NCBI GenBank assembly: GCA_020632595.1
Contig: JACKFF010000010.1
Span: 1-64,000, forward strand
Source of the DNA: Nitrospiraceae bacterium
Lineage (GTDB): Bacteria > Nitrospirota > Nitrospiria > Nitrospirales > UBA8639
DNA: 64,000 bases
Direction of reading: 5' to 3'
Notes under the pieces: generated by a model
The model's database searches: none
Told to the model about the DNA's origin: nothing
What the model saw: only the letters and a program-made list of their open reading frames with translations
Shown here: positions 18,377 to 27,348 of the stretch, piece by piece
How the letters are laid out: each line of letters starts with the position of its first letter
Numbering within the stretch: position 1 is the stretch's first letter
Made by a program: the position numbers and the translations under genes

Positions 18377-18739
18377 ATGGGACATTTCGGAATTCAGAAA
18401 AAGACCCCAACACTTGGGAAAAGTCCCATTAAACAAGAAAATCACTCCGCTCCCAGTACTCAAACGGTGGATCCAAGGCATTCGGACACCTGCACACGAT
18501 GTGGAGGATTTATGGTCTCCCATTGGTGCATGAATGTGAATTATGACGCCGGTGGAATGGAAATCCTGACCAAACGGTGCCTGCAATGCGGAGAAGTCAT
18601 TGATCCAGTAATTCTGGAAAACCGCCTCAACCCGCAACGAGAGGCGATGAAGAAGAAGACTCGTCCACTCCTCTCTAGGCCTTTAGCGTCATCAAATAAA
18701 GGCAAGGGATCCGGGATGAGTTGTACTCCTATAGCTTGA
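18377..18739 (+). CDS. Small zinc-ribbon-like protein
   Basis: 120 aa, hydrophilic. The visible motif is CTRCGG (near residue 39), then HWCMNVNYD, then RCLQCGEVIDPVILENR, so two CxxC pairs spaced as in a treble-clef or zinc-ribbon. N- and C-terminal tails are basic and rich in S, K and P. AAGGAG 8 nt before the ATG is an excellent ribosome-binding site and shows it is expressed. Similar short two-CxxC proteins often bind nucleic acid or act as regulators, but no specific function can be given. Confidence 0.65.
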   Translation: MGHFGIQKKTPTLGKSPIKQENHSAPSTQTVDPRHSDTCTRCGGFMVSHWCMNVNYDAGGMEILTKRCLQCGEVIDPVILENRLNPQREAMKKKTRPLLSRPLASSNKGKGSGMSCTPIA

Positions 18740-19005
18740 GGCATTTCGCACTTGAGGGTGCTTCTGAACCACCCATGAGGAAGAGCTGGATTTTGCCTCC
18801 TGAGATTCGAAGACTGCTTATGTTTTTTAGTCTATCCTCCCCAGGATAATCCCAGGGCGTAAACGTCCCCCTCTTCCTTGTGGGTCCCATCTCACAAGAA
18901 GAGAAACTGTAGATGCAACGTTTCTGAAATTCTTTTCCCCGTATTTCATTTTACTCCTTTTACCCTCCCAGCCTCTTTTTTCATTTTTCAGAAGAGGAGC
19001 GAGCA

Positions 19006-19728
19006 ATGATCATACCTCCCGTCATCTTAAGTATTCTCCTCTTGCTCCTTCCGCAAGTCGCCTTCGCACAATTTGGTGACTTTATGAAAGAGATCGACAA
19101 ATTGTCTCTGCCTGGCGCAAAAACTCTCGGAGATGACAAGATAGTCTCTGGCCTTAAAGAAGCGCTGATCGTCGGAACCGAAAATGCGGTGAAACTCACC
19201 GGGACCGCTGACGGCTATTTGAAAAATGAAGCCATTAAAATCTTGCTACCCGAAAAACTACAATCCATGGATAAAGCCCTTCGAGTGGCCGGATTCGGGC
19301 CCCAGGTTGATGAGTTGGTGGTTAGTATGAACCGGGCCGCCGAGCAGGCTGCTCCCCTGGCCAAACCCATATTCAAAGATGCGGTCACCAACATGAGTTT
19401 TGACGATGCCAAGAAAATTCTGGATGGAGGAGATACCGCCGCGACCAATTATTTCCAAGGTAAAACTCGCAATCAACTAGCCACAGCGTTTAAACCTGAA
19501 GTGGAGAAGACGATGAGCCAAGTCGGGGTCACCACGCAATACAAGGAATTGGTGGGACAATATTCCATGCTACCGTTTGTCAAAGTCCCGGCATTTGATC
19601 TCGACGATTATGTGGTTGGAAAAAGTTTGGACGGGCTATTTCACACACTAGCTCAGGAAGAGGAAAAAATCAGGACTAACCCTTCAGCGCGCGTTACAGA
19701 TTTACTCAAGGATGTCTTTGGCAAATAA
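19006..19728 (+). CDS. DUF4197-family exported protein
   Basis: 240 aa with a signal peptide (cleavage near VAFAQ) and the usual helical DUF4197 pattern: GLKEALIVGTENAVKLTG, IKILLPEKLQ, ESMNRAAEQAAPLAK-like VSMNRAAEQAAPLAK, and the closing ALDDYVVGKSLDGLF-like section here read as DDYVVGKSLDGLF. GAGGAG lies 6 nt before the ATG. The family is periplasmic, widespread in Gram-negative bacteria and of unknown role. It is followed 45 bp later by the DUF3565 gene on the same strand. Confidence 0.85.
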   Translation: MIIPPVILSILLLLLPQVAFAQFGDFMKEIDKLSLPGAKTLGDDKIVSGLKEALIVGTENAVKLTGTADGYLKNEAIKILLPEKLQSMDKALRVAGFGPQVDELVVSMNRAAEQAAPLAKPIFKDAVTNMSFDDAKKILDGGDTAATNYFQGKTRNQLATAFKPEVEKTMSQVGVTTQYKELVGQYSMLPFVKVPAFDLDDYVVGKSLDGLFHTLAQEEEKIRTNPSARVTDLLKDVFGK

Positions 19729-19773
19729 TTTCTCAATTCACGATCGTCCCACATCATAAAGATCTGAGAGAAC

Positions 19774-19989
19774 ATGAACCAACCCATTATCGGATTTCAT
19801 CAAGATGATATGGATGATTGGGTGGCAGATCTGGCCTGCGGCCATGGGCAGCATGTTCGACACCAGCCTCCCCTTAGTTTTCGTCCTTGGGTTCTGACAC
19901 AAGAAGGACGTCGAGCCCATCTCAAAACCATCCTCAATTGCAAAAAATGTGACGAGGAGGCTCCGCTTCCTTCACAAAATAAAACCTAA
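19774..19989 (+). CDS. DUF3565-family protein
   Basis: 71 aa. It matches the DUF3565 pattern closely: GFHQDDMDDWVADLACGHGQ, then HVRHQPPL, RPWVLTQEGR and a closing NCKKCDE. The conserved C, H and CxxC residues suggest a small zinc-binding protein. Function is not established. It lies 45 bp after the DUF4197 gene in the same orientation and may share its transcript. Confidence 0.85.
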   Translation: MNQPIIGFHQDDMDDWVADLACGHGQHVRHQPPLSFRPWVLTQEGRRAHLKTILNCKKCDEEAPLPSQNKT

Positions 19990-20038
19990 CCGCACTTTCC
20001 TCCTGCCAAACAAAGGATGCATCGCATACCGTGTTTTA

Positions 20039-20320
20039 CTAAGGATTCTGCCACATCGCCCCATCCGCATGGTGATCACCTCCCTGGTGAGTAATTTTCA
20101 AGGTGTCCCCATTTTTCACCATGGCATCCAAGGTGGAGATTTTCTGATTAATCGTCAACATGAGTTCATTGGCCTGGAGAAAAGGCATTAACCCTTGAAA
20201 GTGATCGGGAAAATTTTCCAGCAATTGCCGAATAGTGCTGGCGTTTTCCAAGGTAATTTCAACTTCCGGGTCTTCAACCGCTTCACGAAGTGCAAGGCCA
20301 AATATCAATACTTTTACCAT
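20039..20320 (-). CDS. MoaD/ThiS-like ubiquitin-fold protein with C-terminal extension
   Basis: About 93 aa when started at the ATG at 20320, which has GAGGAA 7 nt upstream; the longer frame from 20338 lacks a site. The beta-grasp pattern is visible: VKVLIFGLALREAV, STIRQLLENFPDHF, and LMLTINQKISTLDAMVKNGD. Sulfur-carrier proteins of this fold end in Gly-Gly; here GG is followed by a further 13 residues (DHHADGAMWQNP and the preceding context), so the tail would have to be removed before activation, or the protein does not carry sulfur. It lies 67 bp downstream of the FAD/Fe-S oxidase on the same strand. Confidence 0.6.
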   Translation of the reverse strand: MVKVLIFGLALREAVEDPEVEITLENASTIRQLLENFPDHFQGLMPFLQANELMLTINQKISTLDAMVKNGDTLKITHQGGDHHADGAMWQNP

Positions 20321-20404
20321 TCGATGTTCCTCATACAAAAATGAAAATCCATCCCGACTCCAACATCACAATGATATCCAGCCCGAGCACCCTCTCTGAT
20401 ACCT

Positions 20405-23212
20405 TCATTTCCTCAGTGGATGCTCCCGCATGACCTGCGCAATATGCTTGACCTCTGCTATCCCACGAAGTCCATTTTTTAACTGAATCATACATGCTGG
20501 GCAACTCGTTGCCACCACCTGGGCCCCGCTCTCTTGAATAGCCCGCTTCTTACGCTGAAAAATCTTCTGAGAGGTTTCATAATTTTTGACGATATAGGTG
20601 CCCGCTCCTCCCGCGCATCGATCAGCATCCTGCATTTCGACAAATTCAAGGTCAGCCACAGAGGCTAACAAGTCTCTGGGAGCCTTGGACACACCCGCAG
20701 CACGAAGATGGCACGAAGAATGGTACGTCACCTTCTCCAACTTCCCATCGGCGGATACCCGGGCTGATGGCATAATGGCTGACGACATCCCCCGCTCAAC
20801 AAGAAATTCTGAGATATGCTTCACGCGTTTAGATAAATCAATGGCGGCGGCTTCCTCCGGCTCTCCATGAAACAGCGTGGCATAATCTTTCAAACTTAAC
20901 GTGCACGAAGCACAACTGGTGATCACTGTGGCATACGATGCCAGGTGAGCCAGATTTTCTCGGGCGCCTTCTTTCACTAAATCCCGCAACCCGTAGGTTT
21001 CAATCGGCGTCCCCGAGCATCGCTGAGGAGGGAGCGCCACCTTCACTCCGTAATCCACTAAAAGTCCGATCACTGCATCCCCGACTCCATCCTCAAAATA
21101 ATTGGCCGCACACCCATGAAAATACGCAATTGAGGCCTGCCGGAGATGTTCAGCATGACACAGTTCAGGATACCGATCACGCAAGTGCCGTTTGGCAAAC
21201 GTCGGTAGAACCATATCTCGGGGAATCTTTGCCGTAGGAGCCAACTTTCGCAATAAAGGCCGAGTCAGCTTTTCCAATATGCCTCGAAGAACCGGACGAT
21301 CCCATAGCGACTGGGTCCAAGCCATAAGCTTTAACAGGGGATGAAAAATCCATTGACGGGCATGGAGGGCAAAGACCCACCCGGCCAGCCCGTTGGGATG
21401 CTCCGCCCGCCGTTGCAGAATCAATTCGGACACATCGACCCCCGCCGGACAAATAGTCCGGCAGGACTTGCAATTCAAACAGGCGTCGACCACCCGTTCG
21501 GATTGAAGATAGGAGTAATCTGAAGCCGTCACAATCTCGAACCACCCGCGCGCACTCATATCCTCTGACTGAAACACATCATACACCGGACACACAGAGT
21601 TACATTTTGCGCAAGTTGCACAGGGTTTGCCCATGCGCTCTAGATCAATATGTTCCGTAAACGAGGTATCACTGATTTTCACACCAGGATTCATCATCCC
21701 CTGTGGATCGAACGCCTGCTTTACTCGCACAAAAATCTGATACACCTCCTCGCCGTACATCAAGCGAACGGTCTCGGCACGAATACGCCCGTCTCCATGC
21801 TCTCCACAAATCGACCCGTCAAACCGTTCTAAGACCGTCTGGTGAATCTCCCGGTGAGCCTCGACCATGGCCTCAACATCATGTTGATTGTGCAAATCAA
21901 GCAGCGGCACAATATGGGCATTGCCATTTCCCACATGTCCAAAGATGGCGACCGGCACCGATCGTCCTCCAAAGTACTCCTCCAGATACCGGATCAACTC
22001 TCCGGTGCGTGCGGCCGGGACGACCACATCATCGACAAAATTGATTGGTTTTTTTTGGGGATCAAATCGATAGAGCATCGGAAACAACGCCTTGCGGGCT
22101 TTCCACAATTCCCCTTGCTGGACTGGATCCGACGCCAGCCTTACCTCTCCGGTGAGCGGAAACCTTTCGCACATCTCCATCAAACGATGCCGACGGTCTG
22201 TGCCTCCGCCCTCATCAAATTCAATGAGCAGCGTCGCCGCTGCATCTGATGGAATGCCATAGCGATTTCGCCCGATCAAATCCAAGGAATTTCCATCCAT
22301 GACCTCCAAGGCATTGGGGTTCAACTCCAATAAGTGGGGAACCGATTCGCCCATACCTTCCAGGTGTCGAAAATGGATGAGCCCCGTCACGGTGGCATCA
22401 GGTCGTTTAACCAACTTGACAGTGGCTTCACTCATAATGCCAAGCGTTCCCTCGCTCCCGATAAATAGTTTTTGAACGTCAAATACGCCCCGTTCCAATC
22501 CATCGACCAAATCAAAGACGTTATAGCCGGAACTGTTCTTACTCACCTTTGGACGCCTGGCGCGAATCAACGCCTGGTCCTCTTGAATCATGGTCCACAC
22601 AGCCTTTAGCGATGGAAACCCTTTCAATAACGAGGTATGAGCCGGGCCTCCAATAGAAACGGACTGAGCGTCAAGCCAACCCTCAGTAAGCAGCCGAATC
22701 CGAAGCGTATGGACGTTGTCCTTGACCGATCCATAGCGGAGCGTATGGGGACCAGCCGAATTGTTACCGAACATGCCGCCTAATTTACACATATCCCCGC
22801 TTGAAGGATCCGGCCCATACATTAACCCCAGAGGGGACAACTGCTTATTGAATTCGGATAACACCAGGCCTGGTTGCACCCGCGCCCACTGCTCGTCCCG
22901 ATTCACTTCCAGCAATCGGTTCATTCGGGAGATATCCACGATAATGCCGGCTCCGATGGCTGATCCGGTCAGATTCGTTCCGGCGGCCCGCGGAGTCAGA
23001 GGCACTCCAACCTTGACGGCATACTCCATCAACGCATCAATGTCTTCTTCTGTTTCAGGAAGGACAACAACTTGGGGCGGAATTTTGTAGATACTGGCAT
23101 CGACGGAATAGGCTTTCAGCGTGGCCCAATCCCACCGAACTTTATCCTGGCCCAATTTTTTGGCTAAATCGGGCCCCAAAGAAGATTTCTTTTCAGGTAG
23201 CAACAACGGCAT
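20405..23212 (-). CDS. FAD-linked oxidase fused to Fe-S/CCG oxidoreductase (GlcD-GlcF-like)
   Basis: 935 aa. The N-terminal half is a D-lactate/glycolate dehydrogenase-type flavoprotein: PRAAGTNLTGSAIG (pyrophosphate-binding loop of the VAO-type FAD domain), then KLGGMFGNNSAGPHTLRYG, EGTLGIM and, in the oxidase domain, FGHVGNGNAHI and GEHGDGRIR. Two 4Fe-4S motifs follow, CATCAKCNSVCPVY and CLNCKSCRTICPAG, then two cysteine-rich CCG domains with GCAANYFEDG...CSGTP and YHSSCHLRAAG...CAGGAGTY. It should oxidise a 2-hydroxy acid such as D-lactate or glycolate and pass electrons to the quinone pool or another carrier. The single-chain arrangement is common outside Proteobacteria. Exact substrate uncertain. 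Confidence 0.85.
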   Translation of the reverse strand: MPLLLPEKKSSLGPDLAKKLGQDKVRWDWATLKAYSVDASIYKIPPQVVVLPETEEDIDALMEYAVKVGVPLTPRAAGTNLTGSAIGAGIIVDISRMNRLLEVNRDEQWARVQPGLVLSEFNKQLSPLGLMYGPDPSSGDMCKLGGMFGNNSAGPHTLRYGSVKDNVHTLRIRLLTEGWLDAQSVSIGGPAHTSLLKGFPSLKAVWTMIQEDQALIRARRPKVSKNSSGYNVFDLVDGLERGVFDVQKLFIGSEGTLGIMSEATVKLVKRPDATVTGLIHFRHLEGMGESVPHLLELNPNALEVMDGNSLDLIGRNRYGIPSDAAATLLIEFDEGGGTDRRHRLMEMCERFPLTGEVRLASDPVQQGELWKARKALFPMLYRFDPQKKPINFVDDVVVPAARTGELIRYLEEYFGGRSVPVAIFGHVGNGNAHIVPLLDLHNQHDVEAMVEAHREIHQTVLERFDGSICGEHGDGRIRAETVRLMYGEEVYQIFVRVKQAFDPQGMMNPGVKISDTSFTEHIDLERMGKPCATCAKCNSVCPVYDVFQSEDMSARGWFEIVTASDYSYLQSERVVDACLNCKSCRTICPAGVDVSELILQRRAEHPNGLAGWVFALHARQWIFHPLLKLMAWTQSLWDRPVLRGILEKLTRPLLRKLAPTAKIPRDMVLPTFAKRHLRDRYPELCHAEHLRQASIAYFHGCAANYFEDGVGDAVIGLLVDYGVKVALPPQRCSGTPIETYGLRDLVKEGARENLAHLASYATVITSCASCTLSLKDYATLFHGEPEEAAAIDLSKRVKHISEFLVERGMSSAIMPSARVSADGKLEKVTYHSSCHLRAAGVSKAPRDLLASVADLEFVEMQDADRCAGGAGTYIVKNYETSQKIFQRKKRAIQESGAQVVATSCPACMIQLKNGLRGIAEVKHIAQVMREHPLRK

Positions 23213-23316
23213 AGAAACTCATTTTGCTCCCAATGAGGATGGCAGGCAACCCTTGTCTGAGAGAACACAGGAAGGAAAACAAGCAGACCACAGCAGGACG
23301 CGTGGCCTCAGTCTAT

Positions 23317-24072
23317 TTAAGCAGAAAGATCGGTAACCCGGGCCTCTCCCTCCTGTTCCTCAGCGTCAAAGGGAAGCTCCATAGGAAATTGTTCCGGGTT
23401 ACCCAACTCTTTGAGTTCTTTTAGCGGAGGCAAATCTCGTAAGTCCCGCAGACCAAAACGTTGCAGAAACTGCTTGCCGGTTCCATACAAAATCGGTCGG
23501 CCTGGAATATCCTGTCGCCCGACGATTCGAATTAACTTCTGATCCAGGAGGGTACGCAATACCCCGGAGGTTTCCACACCACGAATTTTTTCAATATCTG
23601 CTCTGGTAATGGGCTGTTTATAACTCACAATTGCCAGGGCCTCCAGTGCCGACCGGGAAACTTTGGCTGCCGGTTTGGCCTTGTTGGTCAATCGTTTAAT
23701 ATACCGACTCTGATCGGGTCGCGTGACCATGACATATCCGCCGGCCACTTCCAAAATTTGCAAACCACGGCCCGACGTCTCATACTCCGCTTGAAGATCC
23801 TGCATTGCGCTTTTAAGGGACGATTTAGGCACCCCTTCGAGAACCAGAGCCAGCTTCTCAAGACTCAGAGGCTCATGCGAAACAAAAAGCATCGCCTCAA
23901 ACGCCGCTTTGAGTTCTCCAACATCCAAGGCCGGGTCCTGGTCCACGATTTCGGAATCCGTCACCCCTTCTGCGTCCCGGCCTTCATCTGAGACCTCACT
24001 TATCGTAAGCTCCTCCGTCACCTCCGCATCGAGCATGTCCGAAACTTGGTGTCCATTGGTGAGTGCGTCCAT
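23317..24072 (-). CDS. scpB: Segregation and condensation protein B
   Basis: 251 aa. After an acidic N-terminal extension of about 45 residues, the ScpB winged-helix pair begins: LKAAFEAMLFVSHEPLSLEK, then RSALEALAIVSYKQPITRADIEKIRGV and LRTLLDQKLIRIVGRQDIPGRP followed by LYGTGKQFLQRFGL. It partners with ScpA and SMC in chromosome compaction and segregation. scpA lies upstream on the same strand, 121 bp away. The length is slightly above the usual 190-210 aa because of the acidic N- and C-terminal additions. Confidence 0.93.
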   Translation of the reverse strand: MDALTNGHQVSDMLDAEVTEELTISEVSDEGRDAEGVTDSEIVDQDPALDVGELKAAFEAMLFVSHEPLSLEKLALVLEGVPKSSLKSAMQDLQAEYETSGRGLQILEVAGGYVMVTRPDQSRYIKRLTNKAKPAAKVSRSALEALAIVSYKQPITRADIEKIRGVETSGVLRTLLDQKLIRIVGRQDIPGRPILYGTGKQFLQRFGLRDLRDLPPLKELKELGNPEQFPMELPFDAEEQEGEARVTDLSA

Positions 24073-24193
24073 GATTATTGAGTCCTCCTCTGCGGACTGA
24101 ACCCGATCATTCCACGTTGCCCCCTGCCTGATTTGCTCAGACCATACCTAGAATCCCCCATGCGTCCTCCGATCAATCCCCGGCACATACATG

Positions 24194-25015
24194 TCACAAT
24201 GAATCCATAGGAAAACTTCCCGTAGAATCATCAGCCTTCCCGGCAGGAACAAAACGCCTGGTCACCTGGATAGGACCCAACCATTCTCCTTGAAACAATC
24301 GAACCAGGTTCATCCTGACCAGTTCCAACAGGGCCAGAAATGTGGTGATAACTAATGGCTTGGACCAATGATGTTCAAATAACCCTTCAAAAGGAACGGT
24401 CGACTCCACTTCCAACCGCTCCAAGATGACCTGGATACGGTCCTGAACCGTCCAGGTTTCCCTTGACAATTCAACGATTTCATTAGTTGGAGCTCGATCC
24501 AGAACGTCCTGGAATGCACTCAGAAGATCAAATAATTGGAGATCCTCCGTTGCCATATCCTCCTCGACCACTGACTCTTTGGGAAGGGGAAGAGGATCGC
24601 GAGAAAAGGACTCCCGCCAAAGACGTTCACGAATAACCAGACTCCCGGCTGCCTCCTTGAAACGTTCATATTCGACCAATTGCCGGACCAATTCCGCACG
24701 AGGATCCTGACCTTCCTCATCTTCCGTCTCCGGTTTTTCCTCTTTGGGAAGGAGCATCCGGGATTTAATATAAAGCAGCGTGGCTGCCATGACCAGAAAT
24801 TCCCCAGCCAGAGACAGGTTCAACGTCTTCATCATGGACAAATATTCCAAATATTGCTGAGCAATCAGCGCCACCGGAATATCATAAATGTTGATTTGGT
24901 GTTTCCGAATCAAGTGGAGAAGCAAATCCATGGGGCCGGTAAAGGCCTCAAGTTTGACCTGATACGCATCATCATCTTCAAGGTCGGAAACAACCAGGGA
25001 GGGGACGGATTCCAA
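24194..25015 (-). CDS. scpA: Segregation and condensation protein A
   Basis: 273 aa kleisin subunit of SMC-ScpAB. The N-terminal SMC-binding part reads VKLEAFTGPMDLLLHLIRKHQ and INIYDIPVALIAQQYLEYL, then LAGEFLVMAATLLYIKSRMLLP; the C-terminal winged helix includes FLALLELVRMNLVRLFQ. The start is a TTG at 25015 with AAAGG about 8 nt upstream. No ATG nearby would keep the conserved N-terminus. It is transcribed ahead of scpB, as usual. An acidic linker occurs at about 110-130. Confidence 0.93.
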   Translation of the reverse strand: MESVPSLVVSDLEDDDAYQVKLEAFTGPMDLLLHLIRKHQINIYDIPVALIAQQYLEYLSMMKTLNLSLAGEFLVMAATLLYIKSRMLLPKEEKPETEDEEGQDPRAELVRQLVEYERFKEAAGSLVIRERLWRESFSRDPLPLPKESVVEEDMATEDLQLFDLLSAFQDVLDRAPTNEIVELSRETWTVQDRIQVILERLEVESTVPFEGLFEHHWSKPLVITTFLALLELVRMNLVRLFQGEWLGPIQVTRRFVPAGKADDSTGSFPMDSL

Positions 25016-25120
25016 TCAAGAGCCTTTCGACTGGGTTCCACAATGCAGATATTTGAATTGGTATACCATCTTTTGTATAAAGCCGCAATATCCCAACCAA
25101 ATATAGTGGTTAAGACCTCT

Positions 25121-26212
25121 CTAAGCCGTCTTCTTCCCTTTGGAAAGCCAGAGGTAACACAGCACGAGAATAACCAGCCCCAAAAAAATCCCGACCTGGC
25201 CATAGAGCCTCCGGCCATTCTGATCCGAAACCACATCAGGCGGGAGGTTACTTCCGGTTAATTCCGGCACCGTACGGAACTCGGCTCCGGAAAAATCTTT
25301 GGCTCCATCAAACCTGGCGTTTGAAAAATCAACCACCGCCTGAAATTGCGCTTGGGCAAACGTCACCGATTCTCGAAATTCGGTAAACCGAAAATAGATT
25401 TCATGTACGGCCGAAATGGCTGAAAAATCGGCAGGACCTTTAAACACCGACCCTGAGAAGCCTGTTCCACTGGCAAAAGCCGTTCGGGAGAAATCTGCCG
25501 CCTGCTGGAACTCGACTTCCAAAAACTCAGCAACTCCTGTGAAATGCGCGTCGGCAAAGGTCACCCGATCACGAAATTGCGCCTTGTGAAAACGGGAATG
25601 CGTCCCAAAATTGACCTGAGAGAAATCTACGCCTTGGACAAAGTGAGATCCAATAAAAAACCCCTCAAAATCAACCCGCGCGTTTGAAAATCGCACCGGG
25701 CCCACAAACACCGACTTAGAAAGATCAATAGATTGCTGAAAGACCGTTCCCGTGAAATCTACCGTCCCCAGCATTAGGAGAGCCCCTTCAACCAGATTGG
25801 TAGCAAGCACTTTTTCAAAGCGAGAATTTCTTATGGAAACTGCTTCTGGAATGACACGAACCGCAGCGATACCTTTTTCGTTCAGGAGTTTTTCCACTGA
25901 CGGGGGAATGGCAGGATATTCCGAAAGATCCTGTTCGGGCAGAAGATCAAGCATCACCTGATCAACCACCAACACGTGGTCAAGATCAATCCGCTTTCCC
26001 TGCACAAGCGCTTCCAGCAGATCAGCCCCCTTCACAGCCAAGGCCGCCTCTTCCTCAGGCAGACAGGGTCCTTCAACATGCACCCAGAAGACGTTTTCGC
26101 TTCCGGAAGGAGTCGGCAGAAGACGACAGGCCTCGGCATGAATAGACGACAGCCCCAGCATGGCAAGCAACAAGCCGAGCTGCAGAGGATATGTTGCTCC
26201 CCGGAGTTTCAT
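25121..26212 (-). CDS. Exported, membrane-anchored pentapeptide-repeat-like protein
   Basis: 363 aa. A signal peptide (cleavage near IHAEA), an N-terminal region with two cysteines, and then from about residue 155 to 320 a run of five-residue units of the type A(N/D)FxxxxF: VDFTGTVFQQ, VDFSQVNFG, ADFSRTAFAS, VDFSNARFDGAKDFSGAEF. These build a right-handed quadrilateral beta-helix. A single membrane helix (about 338-357) and a lysine tail follow. Likely anchored in the inner membrane with the helix in the periplasm. No enzymatic residues seen. It is about 105 bp upstream of scpA on the same strand. Confidence 0.75.
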   Translation of the reverse strand: MKLRGATYPLQLGLLLAMLGLSSIHAEACRLLPTPSGSENVFWVHVEGPCLPEEEAALAVKGADLLEALVQGKRIDLDHVLVVDQVMLDLLPEQDLSEYPAIPPSVEKLLNEKGIAAVRVIPEAVSIRNSRFEKVLATNLVEGALLMLGTVDFTGTVFQQSIDLSKSVFVGPVRFSNARVDFEGFFIGSHFVQGVDFSQVNFGTHSRFHKAQFRDRVTFADAHFTGVAEFLEVEFQQAADFSRTAFASGTGFSGSVFKGPADFSAISAVHEIYFRFTEFRESVTFAQAQFQAVVDFSNARFDGAKDFSGAEFRTVPELTGSNLPPDVVSDQNGRRLYGQVGIFLGLVILVLCYLWLSKGKKTA

Positions 26213-26433
26213 CTATGCCCACATCACATGAGCATGGGATGGCAAGCAGGGAAACCCACTGCCTCCACCCTGGCACCTACGCAACTGATGAAAACAGATG
26301 ATCGTCACGAGGTTGCGTCGGACCGAGTCAAATAATGTGATCGTTTGGGGCAAGCGGAGTTATTGAACAAAAGGATCAGAGAATCCGGCCAAATCCTGCA
26401 CAATCGTATACGCCCATCTCTTCTCGGACAGCC

Positions 26434-27198
26434 CTAGGAGGAAGAGGTGTTCTCAGCAGGTTGAGCTGGCTCGGGTTTATCAGGCTGGGAAGCCTCGGCT
26501 TTCGCAGGTTGAGGCTCCCTGACTTCCGCCGGCTTTTGGGTCACAACCGGAGACACGTTCTTGAGCGCTAAATAAAAATCCCGATGTTCATATTCGGTTT
26601 TAGCCAAGGCTTGATCGACTTCCTGAACGGTCTTGGGTGGTGGTACCACGACTTTTTCCCCTTCCCGCCAATTAGCAGGCGTCGCACAGGCATAGCGGTC
26701 AGTGGTTTGCAGGGCAGTGACCAACCGAAGAATTTCATCCACATTGCGTCCGGCATTGAGAGGGTAATACAGCAAAGCCCGAATCACCCGCTTCGGGTCA
26801 ATAATAAACACCGCACGCACCGTCGCGGTGGAACTCGCATTGGCATGAATCATGCCGTACAATTTTGCGACACGCATATCAATATCAGCAATCATAGGAA
26901 ACGGAATCGTGGCACCCATTTTATCGTGAATACTGCGAAGCCAGGCTAAATGGGCATGAATACTATCCACACTCAACCCAATGAGCTTCACCCCCCGCTG
27001 ACGAAATTGGTCACTGGCTTGGGCAAAGGCCATCAATTCTGTCGTACACACCGGAGTAAAATCCGCAGGGTGAGAAAATAAAACCACCCAATGCTGTTCC
27101 TGCCATACGCTAAAATTAAAATCGGTCTGTTGCGTCGTCACCGCGGAAAAGTCCGGTGCATGATCCCCAATGCGAGGCAACCCTCGTTCTTCCGACAT
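26434..27198 (-). CDS. Peroxiredoxin (1-Cys, Prx6/AhpC-TSA type)
   Basis: 254 aa from the ATG at 27198, which has AAGGAGG 6 nt upstream; the seven residues preceding it in the open frame are not translated. The peroxidatic motif is HPADFTPVCTTE, with Cys in the PxxxT/SxxC pattern, and the Prx6-type C-terminal domain has YYPLNAGRNVDEILRL and CATPANWREGE. It reduces hydrogen peroxide and organic hydroperoxides in the cytoplasm. An unusual Pro/Glu/Ala-rich tail of about 35 residues (QPAKAEASQPDKPEPAQPAE) follows the catalytic domain, and is absent from typical members. Confidence 0.9.
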   Translation of the reverse strand: MSEERGLPRIGDHAPDFSAVTTQQTDFNFSVWQEQHWVVLFSHPADFTPVCTTELMAFAQASDQFRQRGVKLIGLSVDSIHAHLAWLRSIHDKMGATIPFPMIADIDMRVAKLYGMIHANASSTATVRAVFIIDPKRVIRALLYYPLNAGRNVDEILRLVTALQTTDRYACATPANWREGEKVVVPPPKTVQEVDQALAKTEYEHRDFYLALKNVSPVVTQKPAEVREPQPAKAEASQPDKPEPAQPAENTSSS

Positions 27199-27348
27199 GA
27201 AACCTCCTTCAGTTGGCAAGACTACCCTTCTTTCCCTCAGGCGAAGGGAGCAACCCCGGCTTGTCTATAAAACCGGGAATATGAACAAACCTATCGAGAT
27301 GGCCAAGTGAATCACCCTGGCAGAGCTTTGGCCCATAACAGGCCGGAA

